Positions 26,912 through 35,338 of a stretch of DNA of 64,000 bases are shown in pieces. Where the stretch lies: contig NZ_KK073875.1 of assembly GCF_000585395.1 (NCBI RefSeq), forward strand, positions 3,139,774-3,203,773, given 5' to 3'. The first letter of the stretch is position 1; every line of letters begins with the position of its first letter. Both the position numbers and the translations under genes were made by a program. Below the pieces are notes generated by a model that saw only the letters and a program-made list of their open reading frames with translations, did not search any database and was not told the DNA's origin. Origin of the DNA: Saccharibacillus sacchari DSM 19268. GTDB taxonomy: Bacteria > Bacillota > Bacilli > Paenibacillales > Paenibacillaceae.

Positions 26912-28009
26912 ATGAAGGTGGCGATTCGCGTCGATTCCTCCGATTTGCTCGGTTCCGGACACGTGATGAGGTGTCTTACGCTAGCAGACATGTTAAGCTC
27001 GTTCGGTGCTGTGGTACGTTTCATCTGTTTAAATCTTCCGGGTAACCTATCTGATTACGTGCTCGGTCGGGGGTTTCACGTTGATCATATCGAACCAAGG
27101 CGTCGGTACGCATCATCGAATCAGGAAGAGCTGCTTGCAGAGCTGCGTTTGGATGAGGACTACGACTCGGAGCAGACTCTTTCGCTTCTCGAACGGCACC
27201 CTCTCCACGATTGGATAATTGTGGATCATTATGCGCTCGATGAAAGATGGGAACAAAGGGTCCGCAAGCGAACATCCGGTATTCTGGTCATTGACGATCT
27301 GGCAGATCGTGCACACGATTGCGATCTGCTGTTAGACCAGAACTTTCATTACGATATGAAGTCCCGTTATGCAGGTCTTGTTCCAGACAACTGCCTCCTG
27401 CTGCTGGGGCCGGAATTTCTGCTGCTGCGTGAAGAATTTCGTGAATTTGAAGGCAGGCGAAAAAATCGTGATGGGACGCTCTCCCGGCTGCTGATATTTT
27501 TCGGCGGAAGCGATGTGAGCAACGAGACGGAGAAAGCTTTACAGGCCATTCGTCTTTTGGATCGCGATCTTCATGTCGATGTAGTCGTGGGCGCAAGCAA
27601 TCCGCACCAAGAACGGATTCGGGCGATATGCGATTCGACGGCAGGCATGGTGTTTCATTGTCAGATCGATTATATGGCCGAATTGATGAATGAAGCGGAT
27701 TTGGCGATCGGAGCGGGAGGGGCTACTACCTGGGAACGCTGTTATCTGGGGCTGCCCGCATTGATCTTGATTCTGACGGAGAATCAACGGATCGGGATTC
27801 GGCAGTTGGAACCCACGGGAGCCTTTGTGAATCTGGGAGATTGCCTTCAGGTTAGTCAAGAACAAATCCGCCGTCATCTTGAAAGACTATTGGATAGCCC
27901 GCAACTTCTGAAGGAGTTAAGCGAAAAAGCGTCGGCCCTTGTCCCGTCAAAGATCGTTTACGGAACAGCCGAATGGCGGCGTTTGTTCAAAAAGGAGGAA
28001 TCGGAATGA
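26912..28009 (+). CDS. pseG: UDP-sugar hydrolase PseG
   Basis: Removes UDP from UDP-2,4-diacetamido-trideoxy-L-altrose, fourth step of pseudaminic acid synthesis. 365 residues with a GT-B-like fold: VDSSDLLGSGHVMRCLTLA (catalytic His in GHVMR), VIDDLADRAHDCDLLLDQN, LIFFGGSDVSNET, and AIGAGGATTWERCYLGLPAL. Ribosome site GGGGGAG 5 bases upstream. Overlaps pseH by four bases (ATGA). Confidence 0.9.
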   Translation: MKVAIRVDSSDLLGSGHVMRCLTLADMLSSFGAVVRFICLNLPGNLSDYVLGRGFHVDHIEPRRRYASSNQEELLAELRLDEDYDSEQTLSLLERHPLHDWIIVDHYALDERWEQRVRKRTSGILVIDDLADRAHDCDLLLDQNFHYDMKSRYAGLVPDNCLLLLGPEFLLLREEFREFEGRRKNRDGTLSRLLIFFGGSDVSNETEKALQAIRLLDRDLHVDVVVGASNPHQERIRAICDSTAGMVFHCQIDYMAELMNEADLAIGAGGATTWERCYLGLPALILILTENQRIGIRQLEPTGAFVNLGDCLQVSQEQIRRHLERLLDSPQLLKELSEKASALVPSKIVYGTAEWRRLFKKEESE

Positions 28010-28551
28010 ACGCAGGTACTTATTCCATGAGTCCGATTCGCGAAGAGCATTTGGAGCAACTGTTGGAGTGGCGCAACTCTGAAACGATCCGCTCCAAAAT
28101 GATTACCGATCATCTGATAACGATGGAAGAACATCGGAACTGGTTCAAACAAAAAGAAAAGCAGGCGACGCCTCTTCATTTCGTTTTCGAGTATAAAGGT
28201 AAGCCCGTCGGTTATATCGGGTATACCGATAGGGATCCGGCCAGCGGCATTTGTTCTTCCGGGCTTTATATCGGCGATCATGAAGGATTGCCTCCCACGT
28301 CGGGATTCGCGATCGAGTTTCTGATGCTGGAGTACGCGTTCGAGCGTTTGGACGTTCGCAAGCTTTGGGCCGGGGTATTTTCTTTTAATCGCAAAGTCAT
28401 TCAACTGCACGAATTGTTCGGATTTCAGCATGAGGGGTTGTTGAAAGCTCATGTGCTGAAAAACGGGCAATATGAAGACTTTGCGCTGATGGCAATCTTT
28501 TCCGGGGACTGGGCAGAAAAAAGAAGTCGTTTTTACCGATATTTCAAGTAG
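28006..28551 (+). CDS. pseH: N-acetyltransferase PseH
   Basis: GNAT enzyme that acetylates the 4-amino group of the UDP-altrosamine intermediate, third step of the pathway. 181 residues: WRNSETIRSKMITDHLIT near the N-terminus (the typical opening of PseH-like GNATs), GYIGYTDRDPASG, and ERLDVRKLWAGVFSFNRKVIQLHELFGF towards the end as the acetyl-CoA region. Start at 28006 with AAAGGAGG 7 bases upstream. It is the gene just before the acyl carrier protein block, raising the possibility that it uses a non-acetyl acyl donor. Confidence 0.88.
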   Translation: MNAGTYSMSPIREEHLEQLLEWRNSETIRSKMITDHLITMEEHRNWFKQKEKQATPLHFVFEYKGKPVGYIGYTDRDPASGICSSGLYIGDHEGLPPTSGFAIEFLMLEYAFERLDVRKLWAGVFSFNRKVIQLHELFGFQHEGLLKAHVLKNGQYEDFALMAIFSGDWAEKRSRFYRYFK

Positions 28552-28587
28552 GTCGATTCAATTCGACAAAGAAAAGAGGAGAGCAAC

Positions 28588-28815
28588 ATGGAACAAAAGC
28601 TGAGAACCATTTTTGCCGAATCGTTGGAGATTCCCGAAGAAAGGGTAAAGGACGAGCTGGAATACAATACGTTGCCGGAGTGGGATTCGATCTCTCATAT
28701 GTCGCTCATTGCGGCAATCGAAGACTCTTTCGACATTATGCTGGATACGGAAGACGTCATCGATATGAGCAGCTTCGGCAAAGCCAAAGAGATCGTTGCT
28801 AAATACGGAGCGTAA
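28588..28815 (+). CDS. Acyl carrier protein
   Basis: 75 residues, acidic, four-helix ACP. The phosphopantetheine serine is S34 in EWDSISHMSLI, with helix 3 (DSFDIMLDTEDVID) following. It is not the housekeeping AcpP: no fatty acid genes are adjacent and the motif is DSISHM rather than the DSLDTV of AcpP. AAGAGGAG before the ATG. It is followed immediately by a ketoreductase and an AMP-ligase, so it most likely carries a dedicated acyl chain for the glycan. Confidence 0.9.
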   Translation: MEQKLRTIFAESLEIPEERVKDELEYNTLPEWDSISHMSLIAAIEDSFDIMLDTEDVIDMSSFGKAKEIVAKYGA

Positions 28816-28819
28816 AGGG

Positions 28820-29563
28820 ATGCTCCTTAAAGATCGAATCGTATGGGTAACCGGCGCCTCTGGAGGAATCGGAAGAAGTACGGCTTTAAAGCTCGCATCC
28901 GAAGGGGCGACTTTGATACTAGCCGGTCGGCAGGAAGAACGCTTGCACGCGGTTGCGGAGGAGATTCGGGCTTCTGGAGCTTCAGCATGTACGGTGTTCG
29001 CTTATGACGTTGCGAATCAGGAAGAAGTGCAGCAGACTTTCAAAGAAGCCGCAGCCAAATACGGTCGATTGGACGGAATGGTTAATAATGCAGGCATTTT
29101 GGAGGAGTCGTTGTTATCGACGCTGAAGCACGACCATCTCCAACGCGTATTTTCCGTAAATGTTTTCGGTACGCTTTATCACATGCAGATGGCTTCGCGG
29201 TTGATGATGAGAAAAAAACAAGGAAGCATCGTGAATATTTCCTCGATCATCGGAAGCAGCGGCAAAGAAGGACTTAGCGTCTACGGAGCGAGTAAGGCGG
29301 CAGTGAACGGAGCGGTCAAATCGGCGGCCAAAGAGCTGGCTCCGTTCGGAATCCGCGTGAATGCCGTTGCCCCTGGATTCATCGCGACGGATATGACCGG
29401 CAAACTCAAAGAAGATATTTATCGAATGCGGATGGGAAGCATCAAAATGAAGCGTGCCGGGCTGCCCGAAGAGGTTGCGGATACGGTACTGTATCTGTTG
29501 TCCGACCTTTCAAAGTACGTGACGGGTCAGACAATAGGCGTGGATGGAGGAATGGTTGAATGA
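28820..29563 (+). CDS. FabG-like short-chain dehydrogenase
   Basis: 247 residues, classical SDR: VTGASGGIGRSTALKLASEG for NADP, NNAG near residue 87, ISSIIGSSGKEGLSVYGASKAAV (Ser-Tyr-Lys), PGFIATDMT and the C-terminal VTGQTIGVDGG of 3-oxoacyl-ACP reductases. Start ATG 28820 with GGAG 9 bases upstream, inside the end of the ACP gene. Next to an ACP it probably reduces a 3-oxoacyl group to 3-hydroxyacyl. Overlaps the AMP-ligase gene by four bases. Confidence 0.88.
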   Translation: MLLKDRIVWVTGASGGIGRSTALKLASEGATLILAGRQEERLHAVAEEIRASGASACTVFAYDVANQEEVQQTFKEAAAKYGRLDGMVNNAGILEESLLSTLKHDHLQRVFSVNVFGTLYHMQMASRLMMRKKQGSIVNISSIIGSSGKEGLSVYGASKAAVNGAVKSAAKELAPFGIRVNAVAPGFIATDMTGKLKEDIYRMRMGSIKMKRAGLPEEVADTVLYLLSDLSKYVTGQTIGVDGGMVE

Positions 29564-30957
29564 TGTATTTTTGGAATAATGGGCATCCAGGAAATCATGC
29601 CGCTTTTATCGAGGAAGAGGAAACGATTCTCTTTTCGGAACTAGATCGTGATGTTAAAGCATGTATGGAAAAGCTGCATTCGGAAACGAAGGAGCTTCTT
29701 TTTCTGTTGTGCAAAAATACATATTCTACCATATGCCTCTATCTGGCTGCTTTGCGCGGCGGAAAAACAGTTTGTCTGCTGCCCGCCTCGCTCGACCCCG
29801 GGCTTTTAGCTCATTTGATAGAAAGTTATCAGCCGGAGTGGCTTGCGGTTTCGGATCTAAACGCAGGCGGTGAGTTGTTTGGCTACGAAACTTTTCAGCA
29901 TTTCAGATCGCATACGTTATTTCAGCGCCGCAAAGTTGGCGAACACCCGCCGATCCATCCCGAACTTGCTTTGCTTCTTTCCACATCAGGCACTACAGGC
30001 AGTCCCAAAATGGTACGTCTTTCATACGATAACCTCCAGGCTAATGCTTCGTCTATCGTTGAATACTTGAAGCTGAACGGCGACCATAGGCCGATTACGA
30101 CGCTGCCTATGTCATATTCGTATGGGCTTTCGGTGATTAACAGCCATCTGCTGGCAGGAGCTTGCACGATCCTGACGGAGGAGTCTATCGTTTCCCGAAC
30201 ATTTTGGGATCAGTTTAACACGAACCGCGCAGCGTCGATCGCAGGTGTACCCTACACGTACCAAATGCTTCGGCGGCTGAAATTCGCGGAAATGGATCTC
30301 CCGTCGCTCAAGCAAATGACGCAGGCTGGAGGAAGGCTTCCTGCCGACCTGCAGCGATATTTTGGAGAGGTATGCAGCGTCAGGGGCATTGAATTTTATG
30401 TCATGTATGGCCAGACGGAAGCTACGGCGAGAATGAGTTACCTGCCTCCTGAAAAAATGCTGACGAAGCCGGGTTCGATCGGGATTGTCATTCCGAATGG
30501 GAATCTGCGCGTCGACGAACAGGAAGAGTTGATTTACGCCGGACCGAACGTGATGCTCGGTTATGCGGAATCGCGGGGAGACTTGAAACGCGGCGACGAA
30601 CAGCAGAGTGTGCTGCGTACCGGCGATCTGGCCGAATTCGACGAGGATGGGTATTGTTTTATCAAAGGAAGGCTTAAGCGATTCGTAAAACCTTTCGGGC
30701 TGCGGATCAATTTGGACGATATCGAAAGCTATTTGGAAAAGAAATTTGCCGGACGCTTCTTCTGCGTGGGCAACGATACGAAGATCGTGATTTTGTGCGA
30801 GTCCGAACCGCTGCTTGAAGTGGCGCGGCTGGATACTCTCCAGAGGTACGGGCTGCATCATTCGACCATCAAAGCGATTCGAATCGATGACGTTCCGATC
30901 TTGAATTCCGGTAAAACGGATTATTCTGTATTGCAGCGGAAGGCGGGGATCGAATGA
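29560..30957 (+). CDS. AMP-forming acyl ligase
   Basis: 465 residues of the ANL family. ATP-binding LLLSTSGTTGSPKMVRLS near residues 138-155, YGQTEATARMSYLPPEK as A5, RTGDLAEFDEDGYCFIKGR as A7-A8, and the final lysine in SGKTDYSVL (A10). The N-terminal part is shorter than in most acyl-CoA ligases. Likely activates a carboxylic acid and loads it on the ACP two genes upstream. Both ends overlap neighbours by four bases, so the block is translated as a unit. Confidence 0.88.
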   Translation: MMYFWNNGHPGNHAAFIEEEETILFSELDRDVKACMEKLHSETKELLFLLCKNTYSTICLYLAALRGGKTVCLLPASLDPGLLAHLIESYQPEWLAVSDLNAGGELFGYETFQHFRSHTLFQRRKVGEHPPIHPELALLLSTSGTTGSPKMVRLSYDNLQANASSIVEYLKLNGDHRPITTLPMSYSYGLSVINSHLLAGACTILTEESIVSRTFWDQFNTNRAASIAGVPYTYQMLRRLKFAEMDLPSLKQMTQAGGRLPADLQRYFGEVCSVRGIEFYVMYGQTEATARMSYLPPEKMLTKPGSIGIVIPNGNLRVDEQEELIYAGPNVMLGYAESRGDLKRGDEQQSVLRTGDLAEFDEDGYCFIKGRLKRFVKPFGLRINLDDIESYLEKKFAGRFFCVGNDTKIVILCESEPLLEVARLDTLQRYGLHHSTIKAIRIDDVPILNSGKTDYSVLQRKAGIE

Positions 30958-32036
30958 ACGTGCAGGAGATGTTCGAGATCGGGCCTTATGCGCTCGATAA
31001 AAAACAAAAAAGTTTGTTTTTGAATGCCGAGCTTCATCGTTTGACTCTGCATCACCGGCGGCATTGCGAAGCTTATGCCAATATCTTGAATGCGACCGCC
31101 GGAGCTTCTTCGTATTTGGACGAATCAGGAATCGAATCCGAACCGTTTCTGCCGGTGCGTCTGTTCAAAATGTTGGAGTTGAAAAGCATCGGGCGGCAGG
31201 ACGTGGTGAAGGTGCTGACTTCGAGCGGAACGACTTCTCAGACGGTATCCAAAATCTTTTTGGATAAACAAACGGCGGGCCTGCAAGCCCGAGCCTTGGT
31301 GCACATTGTGAAATCTTTTTTAGGGCCCAAAAGAATGCCGATGATCATTGTCGATACGCCGAACGTTATCAAGGATCGCAAATCGTATAGCGCCAGGGGA
31401 GCCGGAATCATGGGTATGATCAATTTTGGCCGAAACCATTTTTATCTGCTGAATGACGAAATGGAGGCCGATTGGGAAGGGCTTGAACGTTTCCTCAAGG
31501 TTCATACCGATCAAAAAGTACTGTTGTTCGGATTTACTTTCATGGTCTGGAAGTATTTCGCGCAGGCGGCCGAGCGCCAGGGCAAAAAAGTGGATCTGGG
31601 CGACAGCCTGCTGATTCATAGCGGAGGATGGAAAAGGCTCGAAGAAGAAGCGGTCGATAACGTGACGTTCAAAAAAGTGTTGCGTGAACGTTTGGGCATC
31701 GGTCAAATCCATAACTTCTACGGGATGGTCGAGCAGGTAGGGTCCATTTTCATGGAGTGCGAGCACGGGCATTTGCATGTTCCCACTTTTGCCGACGTTC
31801 GCGTAAGGGACAGTGAGACGCTTGAGCCGCTACCTGCAAACCGCCCAGGGTTGCTTCAGGTGCTTAGCGTCCTTCCCGAAAGCTATCCCGGCCATAGTTT
31901 GCTGACGGAGGATATCGGTCAAATCCATGGAGAAGACGATTGTCCATGCGGACGGCAAGGCATTTATTTCTCCGTGCACGGCCGTTTGCCCAGAGCGGAA
32001 ATCAGAGGCTGCAGCGATACGCACGAGTCCGTTTGA
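30954..32036 (+). CDS. LuxE-like acyl-protein synthetase
   Basis: 360 residues matching the LuxE/acyl-protein synthetase family (PF04443): VLTSSGTTSQTVSKIFLD near residue 85, IVDTPNVIKDRKSYSARGAG, FGFTFMVWKYF, SGGWKRLEEEAV, NFYGMVEQVGSIFMECEHGH, and a C-terminal CPCGRQG segment. In bioluminescent bacteria LuxE activates a fatty acid and hands the acyl group to LuxC. Here no luciferase genes are present, so the pair works in another acyl route. Overlaps the previous gene by four bases; luxC-like gene follows. Confidence 0.85.
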   Translation: MNVQEMFEIGPYALDKKQKSLFLNAELHRLTLHHRRHCEAYANILNATAGASSYLDESGIESEPFLPVRLFKMLELKSIGRQDVVKVLTSSGTTSQTVSKIFLDKQTAGLQARALVHIVKSFLGPKRMPMIIVDTPNVIKDRKSYSARGAGIMGMINFGRNHFYLLNDEMEADWEGLERFLKVHTDQKVLLFGFTFMVWKYFAQAAERQGKKVDLGDSLLIHSGGWKRLEEEAVDNVTFKKVLRERLGIGQIHNFYGMVEQVGSIFMECEHGHLHVPTFADVRVRDSETLEPLPANRPGLLQVLSVLPESYPGHSLLTEDIGQIHGEDDCPCGRQGIYFSVHGRLPRAEIRGCSDTHESV

Positions 32037-32047
32037 GGAGGGATCAT

Positions 32048-33277
32048 ATGCAAATACTGTTTCCGGTTACGCAACAGGACCGGACTTGGCAAGAATTAAT
32101 GGACATGTTGAAAAAACGGCCTGCGCTTCAAGCTTTTGATCCGCTCGTGGTCGAATTCATTCATCGGCTGTCGAAACGGATTTTGCTTGATCGCGGGTTT
32201 CGCGGATACGCGGAACTGATGGCGATGGCCCATTGGATGAGAAGAGCTAATATCGAACAGTTAGAACGCGATTACCGAAAAAAAAGAAAAGAACGAATCT
32301 GGCAGCCCAGGGGAGTGGCTCTGCATTTCGCCCCTTCCAATGTCGATACGATCTTTATGTACTCCTGGTTCTTGTCGATGCTTGTTGGGAATAAAAACGT
32401 GATTCGTTTGTCGGGGCGGCGCGATGAACAGGTCGATATGCTGATTGGGTTGATTGAAGATATAGCCGGAGAAAGCGAATTTAAAACTATTGCTGAACGA
32501 ACGCTGATCGTCAGTTATGAACATGATGCCGCCAAAACCGCTGCTTTATCCGGTTACTGTGATATTCGCGTAATTTGGGGCGGCGACGAAACTATTCGAA
32601 GTATCCGCCAATCTCCGCTTCCGCCAAGAGCGACGGAACTTGTTTTTGCCAACCGATTTTCGCTTTCGGCAATTCGGACGTCGAGTCTTGACAAGTTGAA
32701 CGAAGAGCAGTGGAAACAACTGGCGGCAGACTTTTATAACGACGCCTACTGGTTCAATCAGATGGCCTGCTCGTCTCCGCGTTTGTTGGTATGGATCGGG
32801 CAGCACGAAAAAGAAAAAGAATTGAAGCAAAAGTTTTGGGAGGAATTAAGCAAAGTCATTCGTCAAAAAGGAATACGTTGGGAAGCAGCCGTAGGGATCA
32901 ACCGCTTGGTGGAAGGATATTCCTACGCGGCAAAAGGAATCGTGGATCGCTTGTCAACGCGTTATACGGGCCATCCTTACCGCGCGAATATCGGTCAATA
33001 CTCCGATGAGATCAAATCGGTTGATTGTGGCGGGGGATTTTTCTTCGAGCTTGTCCTTGAAGAGATCGGACAAATTGTCGATATTATCGGCAAGCAGGAT
33101 CAGACTTTGACGGTACACGGATTCGAATCCGAAGAGTTGCGAACGCTGGCCTGGAACTTGACAGATAAAGGCATAGACCGGATCGTGACGATCGGTCAAG
33201 CACTTCACTTTTCCGAAGTTTGGGACGGATATGATTTCTTTGTGCATTTTACGAGAGAAATATCGCTTCGCTGTTGA
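32048..33277 (+). CDS. LuxC-like acyl-CoA/acyl-protein reductase
   Basis: 409 residues of the LuxC family (PF05893), NADPH-dependent reductases giving aldehydes. GVALHFAPSNVDTIFMYSWF is the conserved nucleotide-side segment; the reactive cysteine is likely that in NQMACSSPRLLVW around residue 250. The start is ATG 32048 with GAGGAGGG 6 bases upstream; upstream codons in the same frame lie within the LuxE-like gene. Last gene of the ACP-SDR-ligase-LuxE-LuxC block. Substrate chain length unknown. Confidence 0.85.
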   Translation: MQILFPVTQQDRTWQELMDMLKKRPALQAFDPLVVEFIHRLSKRILLDRGFRGYAELMAMAHWMRRANIEQLERDYRKKRKERIWQPRGVALHFAPSNVDTIFMYSWFLSMLVGNKNVIRLSGRRDEQVDMLIGLIEDIAGESEFKTIAERTLIVSYEHDAAKTAALSGYCDIRVIWGGDETIRSIRQSPLPPRATELVFANRFSLSAIRTSSLDKLNEEQWKQLAADFYNDAYWFNQMACSSPRLLVWIGQHEKEKELKQKFWEELSKVIRQKGIRWEAAVGINRLVEGYSYAAKGIVDRLSTRYTGHPYRANIGQYSDEIKSVDCGGGFFFELVLEEIGQIVDIIGKQDQTLTVHGFESEELRTLAWNLTDKGIDRIVTIGQALHFSEVWDGYDFFVHFTREISLRC

Positions 33278-33300
33278 GCATAAGAATCGGAGGGATGAAC

Positions 33301-34347
33301 TTGGAATTTCAAATTGGCGAACGGTGGATCGGCAAGGCGCACAAGCCTTTTATTATTGCCGAGATGTCCGGCAATCACAATCAATCGCTGGAGCGCGCTT
33401 TGGCTATCGTGGAAGCTGCCGCTGCAGCGGGAGCCGATGCGCTCAAGCTTCAAACTTATACCGCGGATACTATGACGCTGGATATCCATGAAGGCGACTT
33501 TTTTATCGACGATCCGAGTAACTTGTGGAAGGGTAGTTCGTTATACGATTTGTATAAGGAAGCCTATACGCCTTGGGAATGGCATAAGCCTATCTTTGAT
33601 CGTGCGGCCGAGCTCGGCATACTGGCTTTCAGTACGCCTTTTGATGAAACGGCCGTGGACTTTCTGGAAAGCCTGAATGTGCCTGCTTACAAAATCGCTT
33701 CGTTCGAAAACACGGATATTCAACTTATTCGGAAAGCGGCGGCGACAGGCAAACCTTTGATCATCTCGACAGGAATGGCCTCTCTTGCGGAACTCGACGA
33801 ATCGGTTCGTGCCGCACGGGAAGCGGGCTGCAAAGAGTTGGTTTTGCTTAAGTGCACGAGCACGTATCCGGCAACGCCGGAAAATACAAACATTTTGACA
33901 CTTCCTCACATGGAGGAGCTGTTCGGCTGTACCGTCGGAATGTCCGACCATACGATGGGAGCGGGAGTGTCAGTCGCTTCCGTTGCCTTGGGCGCGTCGG
34001 TTATCGAAAAGCACTTTACCCTACGTCGGGCAGACGGAGGAGTCGACTCGGCATTTTCGCTGGAACCCGAAGAGCTGTCCGCCCTGGTTCTCGAAACGGA
34101 AAGAGCTTGGCAATCCCTCGGCCGCGTTTTTTACGGAGCCACGGAACGCGAACGCGGATCGCTGAAGCATCGCCGATCTTTATATATCTCTCAGGATTTG
34201 AAAAAAGGAGATACTTTGACGCGCGAGAACATTAAAGCGATTCGGCCGGGTTCGGGACTGCCGACAAAATATTTGGACGAGATGCTCGGCCGTGCCGTTT
34301 CGAAAGATGTTGCTAAAGGCACGCCGTTGTCCTGGGAGGTCATTTGA
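33301..34347 (+). CDS. pseI: Pseudaminic acid synthase PseI
   Basis: Condenses the trideoxy sugar with phosphoenolpyruvate to pseudaminic acid. 348 residues: a NeuB TIM barrel with FIIAEMSGNHNQS near residue 19 (the EMSGNHN form is typical of PseI rather than NeuB), LKLQTYTADTMT, STPFDETAVDFLESL, ISTGMASLAELDE, GMSDHTMGAGVSVASVALGA and VIEKHFTL, then a C-terminal SAF/antifreeze-like domain (RRSLYISQDLKKGDTL to the end). TTG 33301 has GGAGGG ideally spaced 6 bases upstream; ATG 33295 touches the site and is less likely. Confidence 0.92.
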   Translation: MEFQIGERWIGKAHKPFIIAEMSGNHNQSLERALAIVEAAAAAGADALKLQTYTADTMTLDIHEGDFFIDDPSNLWKGSSLYDLYKEAYTPWEWHKPIFDRAAELGILAFSTPFDETAVDFLESLNVPAYKIASFENTDIQLIRKAAATGKPLIISTGMASLAELDESVRAAREAGCKELVLLKCTSTYPATPENTNILTLPHMEELFGCTVGMSDHTMGAGVSVASVALGASVIEKHFTLRRADGGVDSAFSLEPEELSALVLETERAWQSLGRVFYGATERERGSLKHRRSLYISQDLKKGDTLTRENIKAIRPGSGLPTKYLDEMLGRAVSKDVAKGTPLSWEVI

Positions 34348-34349
34348 TC

Positions 34350-35303
34350 ATGTCGAAAAATGTTCTGCTTACCGGCGGAGCCGGGTTTATTGGCCGCTGG
34401 GTGACAAAAAAGTTGCTTGACGAAGGTCACAGAGTATGGATTCTGGACGATTTGTCAAATGGACGAGAAACGAACCTGGAAGAGTTTCGGCAGCACTCGG
34501 ACTTGAAAAAATTCGTGCGCGGCACTCTTCTCGATGAACAAATTCTGGGCGATCTGTTCGAAGAGCATAAGTTCGATATCTGCTACCATTTAGGTGCTTC
34601 TATCAATGTGCAGGACTCGATCGACGACCCGCGAACCACGTTCAACAATGATACGGTCGGTACGTTTTATATTTTGGAGCAGTGCAAAAAGTATGGAACA
34701 AAAGTCGTGTTTATGAGCACCTGTATGGTCTACGACCGCTGCAGCGACGAGAGCGGCATTGACGAGAATCATCCAACTAAACCAGCCTCTCCGTATGCAG
34801 GAGCGAAGATCGGTGCGGAGAATATGGTGCTGTCCTACTATCATGCATATGGGCTGCCGACCGTCGTTATTCGTCCGTTCAATACCTACGGCCCTTTCCA
34901 AAAGACGGGGGGCGAAGGCGGGGTCGTGGCGATTTTCTTGAAAAACGAGCTTGAAGGCAAAACGCTCAACATTTACGGTGAGGGTACGCAAACGCGAGAC
35001 CTTCTCTATGTCGAAGACTGTGCGCGTTTCGTGGTACAGGCCGGCTTTAGCGACGAAGTGAACGGCGAGATTGTTAACGCTGGTCTGGGCCGCGATATTT
35101 CCGTCAATGATCTGGCGCTGCTGATTACGGGCGACGCCGCAAGAATCAAACATGTGGAACATATCCACCCGCAGAGCGAAATTCAGAAGCTGCTGTGCAA
35201 TTCGGGCAAAGCCAAGCGGCTGCTCGGCTGGGAGCCGCAAGTCTCTTTGGAAGAAGGCATCTCACGGACGCGCGATTGGATTGCTCAAGGCGGGCTGGCG
35301 TAA
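34350..35303 (+). CDS. Extended SDR nucleotide-sugar epimerase/dehydratase
   Basis: 317 residues. NAD motif LLTGGAGFIGRWVTKKL, catalytic segment STCMVYDRC and SPYAGAKIGAENM (YxxxK), RPFNTYGPFQ and TRDLLYVEDCARF; overall like GalE and dTDP-glucose 4,6-dehydratase relatives but without the signatures of a named enzyme. ATG 34350 has GGGAGG 10 bases upstream; TTG 34344 overlaps the pseI stop. Sandwiched between pseI and pseC, so it may alter a nonulosonate precursor or another amino sugar. Function unassigned. Confidence 0.75.
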   Translation: MSKNVLLTGGAGFIGRWVTKKLLDEGHRVWILDDLSNGRETNLEEFRQHSDLKKFVRGTLLDEQILGDLFEEHKFDICYHLGASINVQDSIDDPRTTFNNDTVGTFYILEQCKKYGTKVVFMSTCMVYDRCSDESGIDENHPTKPASPYAGAKIGAENMVLSYYHAYGLPTVVIRPFNTYGPFQKTGGEGGVVAIFLKNELEGKTLNIYGEGTQTRDLLYVEDCARFVVQAGFSDEVNGEIVNAGLGRDISVNDLALLITGDAARIKHVEHIHPQSEIQKLLCNSGKAKRLLGWEPQVSLEEGISRTRDWIAQGGLA

Positions 35304-35338
35304 TGCATGATATTTCTTCGAACGGGAAGGAGCGCGAT

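Noticed and set aside
30954-33277. Bioluminescence (lux) operon
   Set aside because: LuxC- and LuxE-like genes are present but no luxA, luxB or luxD; the neighbours are pseudaminic acid genes.
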